Of a stretch of DNA of 64,000 nucleotides, positions 47,802 to 57,511 are shown piece by piece. Where the stretch lies: positions 124,001-188,000 of the forward strand of contig NZ_FNJV01000003.1 in NCBI RefSeq assembly GCF_900103125.1, in the 5' to 3' direction. The stretch is from Mucilaginibacter sp. OK268. GTDB taxonomy: Bacteria; Bacteroidota; Bacteroidia; Sphingobacteriales; Sphingobacteriaceae. The position numbers and the translations under genes are program-made. The notes under the pieces are model-generated. The model did not search any database and was not told the DNA's origin. It saw only the letters and a list, made by a program, of their open reading frames with translations. Each line of letters opens with the position of its first letter. Position 1 is the first letter of the stretch.

Positions 47802-48575
47802 ATGTGTTTAATTAAAGTTCATATAAAATACCAGGATGACATTAATTGGCAAAACGGAGCGAATTGCGATTATAAACTAAAAGATGGCCAGGTTGATGTC
47901 TGGCGAATCAGGATCAGTTCAAATCTGATATTTATTGATGATTTTTTTAAAGTATTACTGCCCGATGAAATAACAAGGGCCAACCGTTACGTACAAAAAA
48001 AAGACAAGCTTCGGTTTGTGGTAAGTCGCGGTGCATTACGTTGTTTATTAAGCAAATATACCAACCAACCAGCTACTACCATTAAATTTGTTATCAGCGC
48101 TAATAAGAAACCATACATACACCAGCAAAATTTAAAATATAATGTATCGCATGCCGGTGACTGGGTTTTAATAGCCATATCAAACACCGAAGTTGGTGTT
48201 GATACCGAAGAGATAGATCCTTCTTTTAGTTATAAAGAGATCCTTGCTGATTATTTCAGTAAAGATGAGATCAATTACATTGCTCACCAGGGTTCTATCA
48301 ATAGCTTTTTTTTACTTTGGACACGTAAAGAAGCATTAACCAAAGCAACTGCCATTGGTTTAGATAATAACCTCAAACACATCCCGAGTTTAAACGGCGA
48401 TCATGAATTAGATGGTGGCATACTTGCCTCACGCGGTAATTGGAAAATGAACAGTTTTAAACCCGACGAAAATAATATGGCAAGCCTGGCCACCGAAATA
48501 ACAGCCGGGCATATTATGTATTGGGATGTTAACTTTGAAAAGTTTTTACCGGGCTTTAAACAACCCGTACTTTAA
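47802..48575 (+). CDS. Sfp-type 4'-phosphopantetheinyl transferase
   Basis: 257 aa. Metal-binding motif VGVDTEEID and the second motif FFLLWTRKEALTKATAIGL are characteristic; the upstream SRGALRCLLSKY and YNVSHAGDWV blocks complete the family pattern. It converts the four apo carrier domains in this cluster (S559 and S1554, S1028, S567) to holo form. It follows the last NRPS by 12 nt and closes the operon. Its 3' end overlaps the convergent glycosyltransferase gene by 30 bp. Confidence 0.94.
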   Translation: MCLIKVHIKYQDDINWQNGANCDYKLKDGQVDVWRIRISSNLIFIDDFFKVLLPDEITRANRYVQKKDKLRFVVSRGALRCLLSKYTNQPATTIKFVISANKKPYIHQQNLKYNVSHAGDWVLIAISNTEVGVDTEEIDPSFSYKEILADYFSKDEINYIAHQGSINSFFLLWTRKEALTKATAIGLDNNLKHIPSLNGDHELDGGILASRGNWKMNSFKPDENNMASLATEITAGHIMYWDVNFEKFLPGFKQPVL

Positions 48576-49271
48576 GATACAGAATATCGCTCTCACCCCA
48601 TCTTTCCATCCTATTTTTTTTCCTTCCTCATATGTACGGCCATAATAGGATATACCAACTTCATAGATCCGGATCTTGGGGATCCGTGAAATTTTGATAG
48701 TAATCTCCGGCTCAAAGCCAAAACGTTTTTCGGTCAGTTGGATACCTTGTATCATTTGGGTATTAAACAATTTATAACAGGTTTCCATGTCAGTAAGGTT
48801 GAGGTTGGAAAACATGTTTGAGGCAAACGTGAGCCACCTGTTGCCTATTGTATGCCAGAAAAATAATATCCGGTGAGGGTTGCTGCCCATAAACCTTGAA
48901 CCGTAAACAACATCGGCAAAGCCGGCAACTATTGGTTTCAATAGGTCATTATACTCTGCAGGGTCATACTCAAGGTCAGCATCCTGAATAATGAGGTATT
49001 CACCTGTCGCTTTTGATATCCCGGTATGCAATGCTGCCCCTTTGCCTTTGTTTACCTCGTGTTTAAAGTATTGTATATTAATATCGGGATTGGCTTGTTG
49101 ATATGTTGCTATGGCCAGTTCCGTATTGTCCTTTGAACAATCATTCACAATAATGATCTCTTTCTGAATATCATTCGTGAGGTTTACTTCTTTAATTTTA
49201 TCCAAAATCAAATGTATCGTGTTACCTTCGTTATAAGCGGGAATGATGATTGATAATTTTTGTATTGTCAT
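48546..49271 (-). CDS. GT2 glycosyltransferase, polyprenyl-phosphate mannose/glucose synthase-like
   Basis: 241 aa from ATG 49271 (a TTG at 49289 would add six residues). LSIIIPAYNEGNTIHLILDKI, VNDCSKDNTE, GKGAALHTGISKATGEYLIIQDADLEYDP with DAD metal site, and VYGSRFMG are typical of the dolichol-phosphate mannose synthase family; no C-terminal GtrA or membrane domain is seen. It probably makes a polyprenyl-phosphate-linked sugar as donor for periplasmic glycosylation. It may serve the cluster or be separate housekeeping; the 30-bp convergent overlap with the phosphopantetheinyl transferase argues that they are regulated apart. Confidence 0.9.
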   Translation of the reverse strand: MTIQKLSIIIPAYNEGNTIHLILDKIKEVNLTNDIQKEIIIVNDCSKDNTELAIATYQQANPDINIQYFKHEVNKGKGAALHTGISKATGEYLIIQDADLEYDPAEYNDLLKPIVAGFADVVYGSRFMGSNPHRILFFWHTIGNRWLTFASNMFSNLNLTDMETCYKLFNTQMIQGIQLTEKRFGFEPEITIKISRIPKIRIYEVGISYYGRTYEEGKKIGWKDGVRAIFCILKYGLFKAR

Positions 49272-49354
49272 TATTGTTTTTGTGGTCAAACTATGCTTTG
49301 TTATATATTTATACTTCGGTATAAGCCTATTATATCTTTATTGAAAATATTTTA

Positions 49355-51748
49355 ATGCAAGCCGTACTAAAACACGTCAAAATTTATTTAAAAAAACCAA
49401 AAGTAATATTTATACTTATATTTCTGACTGTTTTAACCCTGTTGTTTTGGTTTTGTTTGCCCAATCCTCTATTTAAAAGTCCTACATCGTATGTTATTGA
49501 CGATAGCAATGGGCAGTTGCTCGGCGCATCTATCGCTACAGATGGTCAGTGGCGGTTTCCATACAACGATAGTGTACCCTATAAATTTAAGCGATGTATC
49601 GTAGCTTTTGAAGATAAACGCTTTGAACATCACCCTGGTTTTGATCTATTGGCCTTTGGCCGGGCTATCAGGCAAAATATCATCTCAAAAAAGGTAACCA
49701 GCGGTGGCAGTACCATCACTATGCAGGTCATCAGGCTGGCAACCAGGCATAAGCGCAATATCTGGAATAAGCTTTTAGAAATATTCATGGCTTTGCGATT
49801 GGAGCTTACACACAGCAAAAGTGAAGTATTGGCCCTTTATACCAGTAATGCTCCTTTTGGTACCAATGTAATAGGTTTGGATGCCGCCTCATGGCGATAT
49901 TTTGGCCGGGGTCCGGATAAATTATCATGGGGAGAAATGGCAGCGATGGCCGTTCTGCCCAACTCACCATCACTGGTGCATCCTGGCAGGAATAGACTTA
50001 TACTACTCAAAAAACGAAATTCACTCCTCCAACGCCTCTATAAACAAGGCATTATAGATAGCACCACAAGGACATTAGCCGAGCTGGAGCCAGTACCTGA
50101 TCGCCCGGTACCTTTACCTCAACAGGCCCCGCATTTACTTCAACGTTTTAAAAACGACCATCAGCATCATCCTGAAGGCGATACCTGGTTACAAACAAGT
50201 ATAAACTCGGCGTTGCAAGAGCAGGTTAATGATATTTTAGAGCAGCATCACCAGGTTTTAAAAGCTAATGATATTAATAACATTGCTGCTATTGTTTTAG
50301 ATGTGGAAACCGGTGCTACCCTCGCTTATGCCGGTAATATAGCGCACCGCGAAGATCCGCAGATGGAAAGTGATGTAGATGTAATTGACGCCCCACGCAG
50401 CCCTGGCAGTACACTAAAACCCTTGTTATATGCATCTATGCTGCACAGTGGTTTGATATTACCCAATAGTCTGCTACCTGATGTACCTACACTGATCGCA
50501 GGTTATCACCCGGAAAATTTTGATCTGGGATATGATGGTGCTGTACCGGCATCCCGCGCGTTATCCCGATCTTTAAATGTGCCTGCTGTAAAAATGCTGC
50601 AGCAGTTTAAATATGAGCGTTTTTATGATTTTCTGCAAAGAGCAGGTATCACAACCCTAACAAAACCAGCCGATCATTATGGCCTGTCGCTAATATTGGG
50701 TGGCGGCGAAAATACCCTGTGGGAGTTAAGCGGAGCCTATGCCGATATGGCCAGGGTGCTTAATCATTATAACCGATATCATGGTCAATATAACCCGGCT
50801 GATTATCATAGTCCTGTTTATAGCATATCTCAAAAAGTTGTAAAACCAGATCTGGAAAAGGCTGGTTTGTTAGATGCGGCATCCATATACTATACTTTTC
50901 AAGCGATGGAAGAGGTAATGCGACCAGGTGAAGAAATGCTATGGCAACAGTTCAGCTCCACCCAGCGTGTGGCCTGGAAAACGGGTACCAGCTTTGGTTT
51001 TCGGGATGGATGGGCCATAGGTATTACTCCCCGGTATGTCGTTGGCGTATGGGTTGGTAATACAGATGGCGAAGGCAGACCCGGGTTAACCGGCATTAAT
51101 ACCGCTGCTCCTGCCCTGTTTGAGATCTTCAGATTATTACCCGTATCGCGCGACTGGTTTGAAATGCCAGCAAGCGAAATGGTCAAAATAAAAGTATGCC
51201 ATCAAAGCGGCTATCGCGCCGGGCAGTATTGCGATAATACCGATGACATGCTGGTACCCCGATCAGGGCTCAAGGCCCCGGTTTGCCCCTATCATAAATT
51301 GATACACCTATCTGCCGATGGTCGGTACCAGGTGAACGGCAATTGCGAATCGCCGGATAATATCGTCAATAAAAAATGGTTTGTGCTGCCGCCATCTATG
51401 GAATACTACTACAAAGCAAGGGATTATCAATACCATGTATTGCCGCCGTTTCGGCCAGGCTGTACCCAGGCAGAGAATAGTAATGCGATGGAGGTCATAT
51501 ACCCAAAGGATGACGCTAAAATATATGTCCCCCTTGAAGCTGATGGCAGCCGGGGCCGGATGATCTGTAACGCGGCGCACCGCGTTCCGGGTATGAAAAT
51601 ATTTTGGCACCTGGATGATCAATACGTTGGCGAAACACAGGACTTTCATCAAATGTCACTCAATCCGCCTCCTGGCAAACATATCCTTACCCTGGTTGAT
51701 GGCAACGGGAATACGATCAGCATAGGCTTTGAGATACTAAGCAAATGA
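49355..51748 (+). CDS. pbpC: Penicillin-binding protein 1C (bifunctional peptidoglycan synthase)
   Basis: 797 aa. One N-terminal helix; GT51 transglycosylase domain with AFEDKRFEHHPGFDLLAFGRA and GGSTITMQVIRLA; transpeptidase domain with S352-T-L-K355 (SPGSTLKPLLYA), SRSLNVPAV and K542-T-G (WKTGTSFGFRDGWAIG); C-terminal BiPBP-type domain (about 700-797) as in E. coli PbpC. Makes or repairs peptidoglycan in the periplasm. No alpha-2-macroglobulin gene neighbours it, unlike the common yfhM-pbpC pair. Divergent from the GT2 gene; probably unrelated to the assembly line. Confidence 0.95.
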   Translation: MQAVLKHVKIYLKKPKVIFILIFLTVLTLLFWFCLPNPLFKSPTSYVIDDSNGQLLGASIATDGQWRFPYNDSVPYKFKRCIVAFEDKRFEHHPGFDLLAFGRAIRQNIISKKVTSGGSTITMQVIRLATRHKRNIWNKLLEIFMALRLELTHSKSEVLALYTSNAPFGTNVIGLDAASWRYFGRGPDKLSWGEMAAMAVLPNSPSLVHPGRNRLILLKKRNSLLQRLYKQGIIDSTTRTLAELEPVPDRPVPLPQQAPHLLQRFKNDHQHHPEGDTWLQTSINSALQEQVNDILEQHHQVLKANDINNIAAIVLDVETGATLAYAGNIAHREDPQMESDVDVIDAPRSPGSTLKPLLYASMLHSGLILPNSLLPDVPTLIAGYHPENFDLGYDGAVPASRALSRSLNVPAVKMLQQFKYERFYDFLQRAGITTLTKPADHYGLSLILGGGENTLWELSGAYADMARVLNHYNRYHGQYNPADYHSPVYSISQKVVKPDLEKAGLLDAASIYYTFQAMEEVMRPGEEMLWQQFSSTQRVAWKTGTSFGFRDGWAIGITPRYVVGVWVGNTDGEGRPGLTGINTAAPALFEIFRLLPVSRDWFEMPASEMVKIKVCHQSGYRAGQYCDNTDDMLVPRSGLKAPVCPYHKLIHLSADGRYQVNGNCESPDNIVNKKWFVLPPSMEYYYKARDYQYHVLPPFRPGCTQAENSNAMEVIYPKDDAKIYVPLEADGSRGRMICNAAHRVPGMKIFWHLDDQYVGETQDFHQMSLNPPPGKHILTLVDGNGNTISIGFEILSK

Positions 51749-51776
51749 CATTCAAGAAATAGACGTATTTAACGAG

Positions 51777-51799
51777 AACCTGACAACATGCTTCAGGTT
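51777..51799 (+). terminator. Weak terminator-like hairpin after pbpC
   Basis: AACCTGA (51777-51783) and TCAGGTT (51793-51799), followed by AAAAATTTATTTT. 7-bp stem, mixed A/T tail. Modest evidence. Confidence 0.4.
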
Positions 51800-51898
51800 A
51801 AAAATTTATTTTCATAAAAACTTTAACACATACCCAACATTTACTCTGCTTGATGCGATGATGCAATAAAGAAATATTAATTTATTAATCCATCAAAA

Positions 51899-52474
51899 AT
51901 GAAAAACCTAACTTATGTTGTGCTTGCATTGCTTTTAGCTGTTGCTGTGATTGCTAGCTGTAAGAAATCCGAAAATCCAATTGCATCAAATGAAAAGTCG
52001 AATGCTCGCAAAGTAACTGACACGATTCCAACCCCTCCCACTCCTCCAAAAGACACCACAAAGCTTGTTCCCCTTACCGGCGATAAGATAACTCTGCATG
52101 CGGGTCTGTACAAAAGCAGTCATAGTGATACCAGCTACGTCTATTTTGTTGCTCAAACCGCAAACTTGTATTGTGCAAATAGTGAGATTAATTTTAATAA
52201 TAGCCTTGATGTTAATAATAACTTCAGCATCGATTTACTTAATGCACAAGTGCCGATAACTTGCAAGGGGGCTACCGGAACAATATCATCAAGCACAATC
52301 GTTTTTTGGCAAAACAATCAAAACCCCTATTTAGTAAGTGGTAGTTATCCGATCAAGGTAACCTTAAACGGTAATATTTATACCGGAAGCATAAATATAT
52401 CACCTACAACCATCACCTTCAATTGGAATTATACTTCGGGAGTATTAATAACGCCAACACAAATTGCCAGGTAA
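51899..52474 (+). CDS. Hypothetical lipoprotein
   Basis: 191 aa. Lipoprotein signal peptide MKNLTYVVLALLLAVAVIASC with lipobox V-I-A-S-C (C21), followed by KKSEN, then a Pro/Thr-rich linker (TIPTPPTPPKDTTK) and a beta-rich domain from about residue 60 with two cysteines (C92 region YCANSE and ITCKGA). No family recognised. Stands alone between pbpC and the ECF operon. Confidence 0.75.
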   Translation: MKNLTYVVLALLLAVAVIASCKKSENPIASNEKSNARKVTDTIPTPPTPPKDTTKLVPLTGDKITLHAGLYKSSHSDTSYVYFVAQTANLYCANSEINFNNSLDVNNNFSIDLLNAQVPITCKGATGTISSSTIVFWQNNQNPYLVSGSYPIKVTLNGNIYTGSINISPTTITFNWNYTSGVLITPTQIAR

Positions 52475-52500
52475 CATTTAGTTTATTAAACTTTTCGAAC

Positions 52501-52532
52501 GAAGACCAACTGGCTATAACTGGTTGGTCTTC
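52501..52532 (+). terminator. Hairpin after the lipoprotein gene
   Basis: GAAGACCAAC (52501-52510) pairs perfectly with GTTGGTCTTC (52523-52532), 12-nt loop, 26 nt after the stop; followed by ATTTAAAAAG, a poor T tract. Likely a terminator or 3'-end stabiliser. Confidence 0.55.
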
Positions 52533-52647
52533 ATTTAAAAAGCCCGTATATTATACCCGCATAAAAAAAATATTTTTTTTTAACCCAACGTTTGATGATT
52601 TATATACGAAGAGGCTCTTACAAACACTTTAAGTGCTAATTTTTTGA

Positions 52648-53235
52648 ATGGATCTATCCAAAAAGCAGGCAGAAGAGCTGATAAAAAGATGTATTGATAA
52701 CGATCGCACGGGGCAGGAAGCCTTGTATAAGTTATTTCATGCCGAAATGCTGCGTGTATGCTATAGTTATTTACCTGATCAAGAACTCGCCAAGGAAGCC
52801 TTTAACACAGGCTTTTTAAAGGTTTTTCAATCGGTAAAAAACTTTGATATTGAAAAAGGTGAATTAGGCGGGTGGATTAGAAAAATCATGATCTATACCT
52901 CAATAGACCTTTGTCGTAAAGAACTGAAATTTAATACTGTAAGCGCCAAAGTGCACGACGAGGATGATTATTTTATATCTCCGTCGGTTTTAGAAAAACT
53001 ATACTTTGAAGATATTCTGCAAAATATCAGAATCTTACCTTTTGCCACACAAACTGTTTTCAATTTATCAGTATTGGATGGTTTTACACACAAAGAAATA
53101 AGCGAACAATTAAATATAAGTGAGGGAACATCGCGCTGGCATTTAGCCGAAGCTAAAAGAAAATTAAGAGAATTACTAGACCCATTGGTAACAAACAATG
53201 ATCGGCCGAAAGAAAGGAGTGAAAAAACAAAATGA
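52648..53235 (+). CDS. ECF RNA polymerase sigma factor
   Basis: 195 aa with region 2 (ALYKLFHAEMLRVCYSYLPDQELAKEAFNTGFLKVFQSVKNFD) and region 4 (LPFATQTVFNLSVLDGFTHKEISEQLNISEGTSRWHLAEAKRKLRELL). It differs from the FecI-like factor at 5984 and resembles Bacteroidota ECF factors paired with a downstream membrane regulator. The next gene starts inside its stop codon (ATGA overlap), so the two are translated together. Target genes are unknown. Confidence 0.93.
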   Translation: MDLSKKQAEELIKRCIDNDRTGQEALYKLFHAEMLRVCYSYLPDQELAKEAFNTGFLKVFQSVKNFDIEKGELGGWIRKIMIYTSIDLCRKELKFNTVSAKVHDEDDYFISPSVLEKLYFEDILQNIRILPFATQTVFNLSVLDGFTHKEISEQLNISEGTSRWHLAEAKRKLRELLDPLVTNNDRPKERSEKTK

Positions 53236-54848
53236 AAAGCTCATTAAACAAACTCAATCTTTGGCAAAAAAAGAGAAATGAATTACCAATTAAGGATGAG
53301 CCGCAAAATGATTGGTTAGCCATGCAAAGCCTGTTGGATCTGCATTTACCATCTGTACCTGTTGTTCCTAAAAAAGTACCGGCATCATCAAAAGTCTTAA
53401 AAGTTGTTAAAGCCTTAAAGGCTATTAAAGGCTCGTCGTTATTATTCACAACATTAACTGCAGCGGCCTGTGCCAGTTTAGTTATTTATTCCGTTCATAA
53501 AAAACACCAGCAACATACCAAAATCGAGCATAAAAAACACAAGGAAATAAAGTCCAATGGTAATTTATCAAACACGCTTATTATTGATTCCCTGAACCTA
53601 ACAGACAGCATTAGTAATAAAAAAGATAGCTTATCCGCATTAAATTCACCCACAACAGGTAAGGATACTGCTATTGTTATTCAACACCGTACTTCACCAA
53701 CAGTCAAAAACAATATCAATAATAAAAACTTAGTAGTAGTTACCAATAGTGTTAATCAAACTATTGCCGGAAGCAACAATAAAAAGCATCCTGCTTTAAT
53801 AAGTTATAATAATCAGAAAGCGATGCAAAACGCGGTTATAGCAAATGGATACGCAAAAACCAACACCGCACTTTTACTGCAAGGCGTAAATCCAGGTTCG
53901 CAATTAAATATAATGACCGGTCTGGTTAATTTTCCATTTAATGGAGGTGTTGTAATCACTCCAACCAATGGCGATGGCCATCAATCATTAATAAACAGTA
54001 TTGATAGTGTTCAAAAGAATAATGACAAATATATCATACAACCTTCCCAAACATCATTTTTAAACTCCGGTACAATTACCGGACAAAATACAGTAGGAAT
54101 TAATAAAAATACTGGAAAAACAAATAAACAGGCTGCGGCTCGGTTCAAAGGTCCACAAAAATTCAAGAAAGAAAAACCTACATCCAACAGTAACAACTTG
54201 CTTCCCTCAGATTTAGATTGGGGTATTTTAATCGGTGTAAACTCATCAGGTAGTTTTACTCCAAAAGATCAGAATGCAAATATTTACGGCAATTTGCCTG
54301 TTGATATATATTTAGGGTTATTTGCCACTTATCATTTTAATGATAAATGGTCTGTAAATACACAGATCAGGGTTTTGAACCCGCAAAACTTAAACAGCTC
54401 ATTTAGCCATACAGTAGATGTAAACGAAAGCAAAAAAGATTCGGCTAAAGTACTGGCCATAACCGATTCCAGAAAAGCATATTTTTTGAGCATCCCGATC
54501 TATTTGGTTTATAAGATCAACAATAATATTAGCTTAAAAGGAGGCCCTGTTATCAATATCCCTGTAAAGCAAATTACTAACAGTACTTCTTTACAACCAG
54601 GTTTAAAACTGGATACGGCCTATAACATTAAAGTTTCAAACCAGTTAAAAGCTATAAAGTATGATCAAAAAATAAACTTAGGTATATCAGGAGGGGTAAG
54701 TCTTCAATATAAACGTTTAATTTTAGAGGCAACTTATTTAAAGAGTTTAAGTAGTTATAATGTCATTTCTGATTTTGGTAATTATAAATCAAATAAGGGT
54801 ACCGTACAAATCACTATAGGTTTACAGCTAAACAGAATCAAACTTTAG
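53232..54848 (+). CDS. Putative membrane regulator with C-terminal beta-barrel-like domain
   Basis: 538 aa. The N-terminal ~70 residues are cytoplasmic-type (LNLWQKKRNELPIKDEPQNDWLAMQSLLD), then one helix (SSLLFTTLTAAACASLVIYSV, about 75-95), a long Asn/Lys/Ser-rich low-complexity stretch to about residue 325, then a C-terminal part from LDWGILIGVNSSGSF to VQITIGLQLNRIKL that looks like a PorT-type outer-membrane beta-barrel (alternating strands, final amphipathic strand). Coupled to the ECF gene by 4-nt overlap, so the N-terminus may be an anti-sigma domain. The mix of inner-membrane helix and barrel is topologically odd. Confidence 0.75.
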   Translation: MKSSLNKLNLWQKKRNELPIKDEPQNDWLAMQSLLDLHLPSVPVVPKKVPASSKVLKVVKALKAIKGSSLLFTTLTAAACASLVIYSVHKKHQQHTKIEHKKHKEIKSNGNLSNTLIIDSLNLTDSISNKKDSLSALNSPTTGKDTAIVIQHRTSPTVKNNINNKNLVVVTNSVNQTIAGSNNKKHPALISYNNQKAMQNAVIANGYAKTNTALLLQGVNPGSQLNIMTGLVNFPFNGGVVITPTNGDGHQSLINSIDSVQKNNDKYIIQPSQTSFLNSGTITGQNTVGINKNTGKTNKQAAARFKGPQKFKKEKPTSNSNNLLPSDLDWGILIGVNSSGSFTPKDQNANIYGNLPVDIYLGLFATYHFNDKWSVNTQIRVLNPQNLNSSFSHTVDVNESKKDSAKVLAITDSRKAYFLSIPIYLVYKINNNISLKGGPVINIPVKQITNSTSLQPGLKLDTAYNIKVSNQLKAIKYDQKINLGISGGVSLQYKRLILEATYLKSLSSYNVISDFGNYKSNKGTVQITIGLQLNRIKL

Positions 54849-54953
54849 TTTATATTGGCAAGAATCAGATTTGAGTAATATTGTTCACAATTAATACAAC
54901 TCATCAGTCAAAACCTAAACATTCATTATATTGCCTTGCAAATTTTAGTTACA

Positions 54954-55664
54954 ATGCTTGAACAATACGACCTGCATAACTTAATGGTAATTGATATTGA
55001 AACCGTTCCCCAGTACAGTTCACATGACCAGGTACCAGAACATCTCCAAAAGCTTTGGGAGCGTAAGAGCCAAAACCTTCGTAAGGATGAAAGTGCTGAG
55101 GAGTTTTACAAAAGCGCGGGTATCTGGGCCGAGTTTGGCAAGATCATTTGTATATCAGTCGGGATATTTACGGGTGGTAAAGATGCTGGTTTAAGGGTAA
55201 AATCATTTGCCGGTCATGACGAAAAAGATCTGCTCAGCCGCTTTTCGGCGTTATTGTTCAGTCAGCCGCCAAATCTGGTTTTATGCGCGCATAATGGTAA
55301 AGAGTTTGATTTTCCCTACATCTGTCGCAGGTTGCTGCTCAACGGTCTACCGTTTCCTCCTCAATTACAAATAGCCGGTAAAAAGCCATGGGAAGTTGTA
55401 CATCTGGACACCATGGAGCTTTGGAAATTTGGCGATTACAAAAACTATACTTCACTCAACCTGCTTACAGCTATTTTTGATATCCCAACCCCCAAAGATG
55501 ATATTGATGGCAGTATGGTTGGCGATGTTTACTGGAACCTGAATCAGCTTGACCGTATATCCACCTATTGCCAAAAAGATGTAATAGCTACAGCACAACT
55601 ACTCAGGCGCTATCGCGGTGAGGAGTTGATAAAAGATGAATTAATTACCATAATAGGTCAATAA
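54954..55664 (+). CDS. 3'-5' exonuclease (PolB-type DEDD domain)
   Basis: 236 aa from ATG 54954 (frame open from TTG 54936). Exonuclease motifs: VIDIETVPQ (DxE), LCAHNGKEFDFPYICRRLL (ExoII, N-x3-F-D type), and YCQKDVIATAQLLRRY (ExoIII YxxxD). This is the stand-alone predicted PolB-like 3'-5' exonuclease family widespread in Bacteroidota. Likely trims DNA in repair; no biochemical detail can be inferred. The ABC ATPase gene starts at the very next base after its stop. Confidence 0.88.
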   Translation: MLEQYDLHNLMVIDIETVPQYSSHDQVPEHLQKLWERKSQNLRKDESAEEFYKSAGIWAEFGKIICISVGIFTGGKDAGLRVKSFAGHDEKDLLSRFSALLFSQPPNLVLCAHNGKEFDFPYICRRLLLNGLPFPPQLQIAGKKPWEVVHLDTMELWKFGDYKNYTSLNLLTAIFDIPTPKDDIDGSMVGDVYWNLNQLDRISTYCQKDVIATAQLLRRYRGEELIKDELITIIGQ

Positions 55665-57377
55665 ATGCTGCAGGTAAACAATCTTTCGGTAGGTTTTAAA
55701 ACAGCCAATGGTTTATTTAAAGCGGTAAAAAACATATCATTTAGTTTAAAAAAAGGTGAAACCATAGGTATTGTGGGAGAATCCGGTTCTGGTAAATCGG
55801 TTACATCACTCGCGCTGATGCGTTTATTGAATACCGATCAAACTGTGGTTAACGGCGAGGTATTATTAAACGATACTAGGTTGTTTGATTTACCAGAAGC
55901 CGATATGCGCCACATTCGGGGCAATCGCATAGCCATGATTTTCCAGGAGCCCATGACCTCGCTTAACCCCGTGCTCACCTGTGGCTTTCAGCTTACCGAA
56001 GCTATAAAACTTCATTTGGGCCTGAGCAATGCCGAAGCTAAACAGAAAACTATTGAACTGTTTAATGAAGTGCAACTCCCGCGCCCTGAGGCCATATTTG
56101 ACAGTTATCCGCATCAAATATCCGGTGGACAAAAGCAAAGGGTGATGATAGCCATGGCGCTGTCATGCAATCCGGAGATACTGATTGCCGATGAACCAAC
56201 TACAGCTTTGGATGTAACTGTTCAAAAAGCCATCATCGAGCTGTTGTTAAACCTAAAAAGTACACGTTGCCGCAGTCTGATATTTATATCGCATGATCTA
56301 GGCGTGATCAAAGAAATTGCTGACAGGGTTGTGGTGATGTATAAAGGGCAGATCGTTGAAGAGGCCACTGTAACCGACCTCTTCAACAACCCACAACACG
56401 CCTATACTAAGGGTTTATTGGCTTGCAGGCCATCCCCTGATCAGCATTTAAAAAAACTACCCGTTATTGCCGATTTTTTTGATGCTAACGGCGCCTCAGA
56501 TACCAGATCGGCAACTATCGAAAGCATCCGCGCAAAATACAGTTATGCCGAAACAGAAATGGCCGATCGTAAGAAGAGCCTTTATCAACAACAGCCTTTA
56601 TTAAAAATTGATAAACTATCTACCTGGTTTCCTATCAACCCAGGCATATTGGGCCCATCCGGACAGGTGGTAAAAGCGGTAAATAACGTAAGTCTGGCGG
56701 TTTATCCAGGCGAAACACTGGGCCTGGTAGGCGAATCAGGTTGCGGCAAAACCACCCTGGGTCGAACCATTTTACGATTAATTGAACCCACCTCGGGTAA
56801 TGTAAGCTTTGAAGGTACAGACTTGGGTAGTTTAAAAAAAGATGCTTTGCGTGAGGTCCGCCGGGATATCCAGATCATTTTTCAAGACCCCTACTCCTCT
56901 TTAAATCCACGATTAACCGTCGGACAGTCATTAATGGAGCCCTTACAAGTGCACCAGTTTTATGGCAACGATACCAAACGTAAACAACGAGTGCTGGAGC
57001 TATTACAACGGGTAAATCTTTTACCAGAGCATTTTAACCGCTATCCGCATGAGTTTTCCGGCGGACAAAGGCAGCGGATAGTTATCGCGCGTGCTTTGGC
57101 CCTGCAACCCAAATTCATTATTTGTGATGAGTCGGTATCGGCGCTGGATGTATCGGTGCAGGCACAGGTGCTTAATCTGATCCGTGAGCTTCAGGAAGAA
57201 TTTAAGCTTACCTATATCTTTATTTCGCATGATCTGGCCGTTATCAAACATATATCAGATCGTATGGTGGTTATGAACAAGGGCGAGATCGTTGAAACCG
57301 GTTATCCTGATGACATTTATTACCATCCGCAGCAGGATTATACCAAACGCTTGATCGCATCTATTCCGCAAAGTTGA
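55665..57377 (+). CDS. Fused dipeptide/oligopeptide ABC transporter ATPase (DppD-DppF type)
   Basis: 570 aa with two nucleotide-binding domains. First: Walker A GESGSGKS, signature SGGQKQRV, Walker [13 protein letters not shown]. Second: [34 protein letters not shown]. The C-terminal oligopeptide-binding-protein-type extension ([10 protein letters not shown]) follows the first domain, as in DppD/OppD. Powers peptide uptake through permeases, which are not encoded nearby, so the permease and binding protein must be elsewhere. Immediately follows the exonuclease gene. Confidence 0.94.
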   Translation: MLQVNNLSVGFKTANGLFKAVKNISFSLKKGETIGIVGESGSGKSVTSLALMRLLNTDQTVVNGEVLLNDTRLFDLPEADMRHIRGNRIAMIFQEPMTSLNPVLTCGFQLTEAIKLHLGLSNAEAKQKTIELFNEVQLPRPEAIFDSYPHQISGGQKQRVMIAMALSCNPEILIADEPTTALDVTVQKAIIELLLNLKSTRCRSLIFISHDLGVIKEIADRVVVMYKGQIVEEATVTDLFNNPQHAYTKGLLACRPSPDQHLKKLPVIADFFDANGASDTRSATIESIRAKYSYAETEMADRKKSLYQQQPLLKIDKLSTWFPINPGILGPSGQVVKAVNNVSLAVYPGETLGLVGESGCGKTTLGRTILRLIEPTSGNVSFEGTDLGSLKKDALREVRRDIQIIFQDPYSSLNPRLTVGQSLMEPLQVHQFYGNDTKRKQRVLELLQRVNLLPEHFNRYPHEFSGGQRQRIVIARALALQPKFIICDESVSALDVSVQAQVLNLIRELQEEFKLTYIFISHDLAVIKHISDRMVVMNKGEIVETGYPDDIYYHPQQDYTKRLIASIPQS

Positions 57378-57378
57378 T

Positions 57379-57442
57379 TTTGGGGAGCAAGGAACAAGGA
57401 CAGAAAGAACAAAGAAAAAATCCTTACTCCATGCTCCCCAAA
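57379..57442. repeat. Long imperfect inverted repeat between ABC ATPase and rnr
   Basis: TTTGGGGAGCA at the 5' side (about 57379-57389) pairs with TGCTCCCCAAA (57432-57442). The enclosed sequence is purine-rich with repeated GAACAAGG-like words, and CTTTGTTCCC follows the right arm. Could be a terminator-like structure or a member of an intergenic repeat family; only comparison with the rest of the genome can tell. Confidence 0.45.
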
Positions 57443-57511
57443 TCTTTGTTCCCAGAAAACTCCCCCATCTGCTAATGCCCAAATTGCGTATCTTTGACCA
57501 AATACTTATGT

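Noticed and set aside
49355..51748. PBP1C as part of the NRPS/polysaccharide system (self-resistance or wall attachment)
   Set aside because: It is a common housekeeping-type gene, divergent from the cluster edge and without operon link; no evidence beyond proximity.
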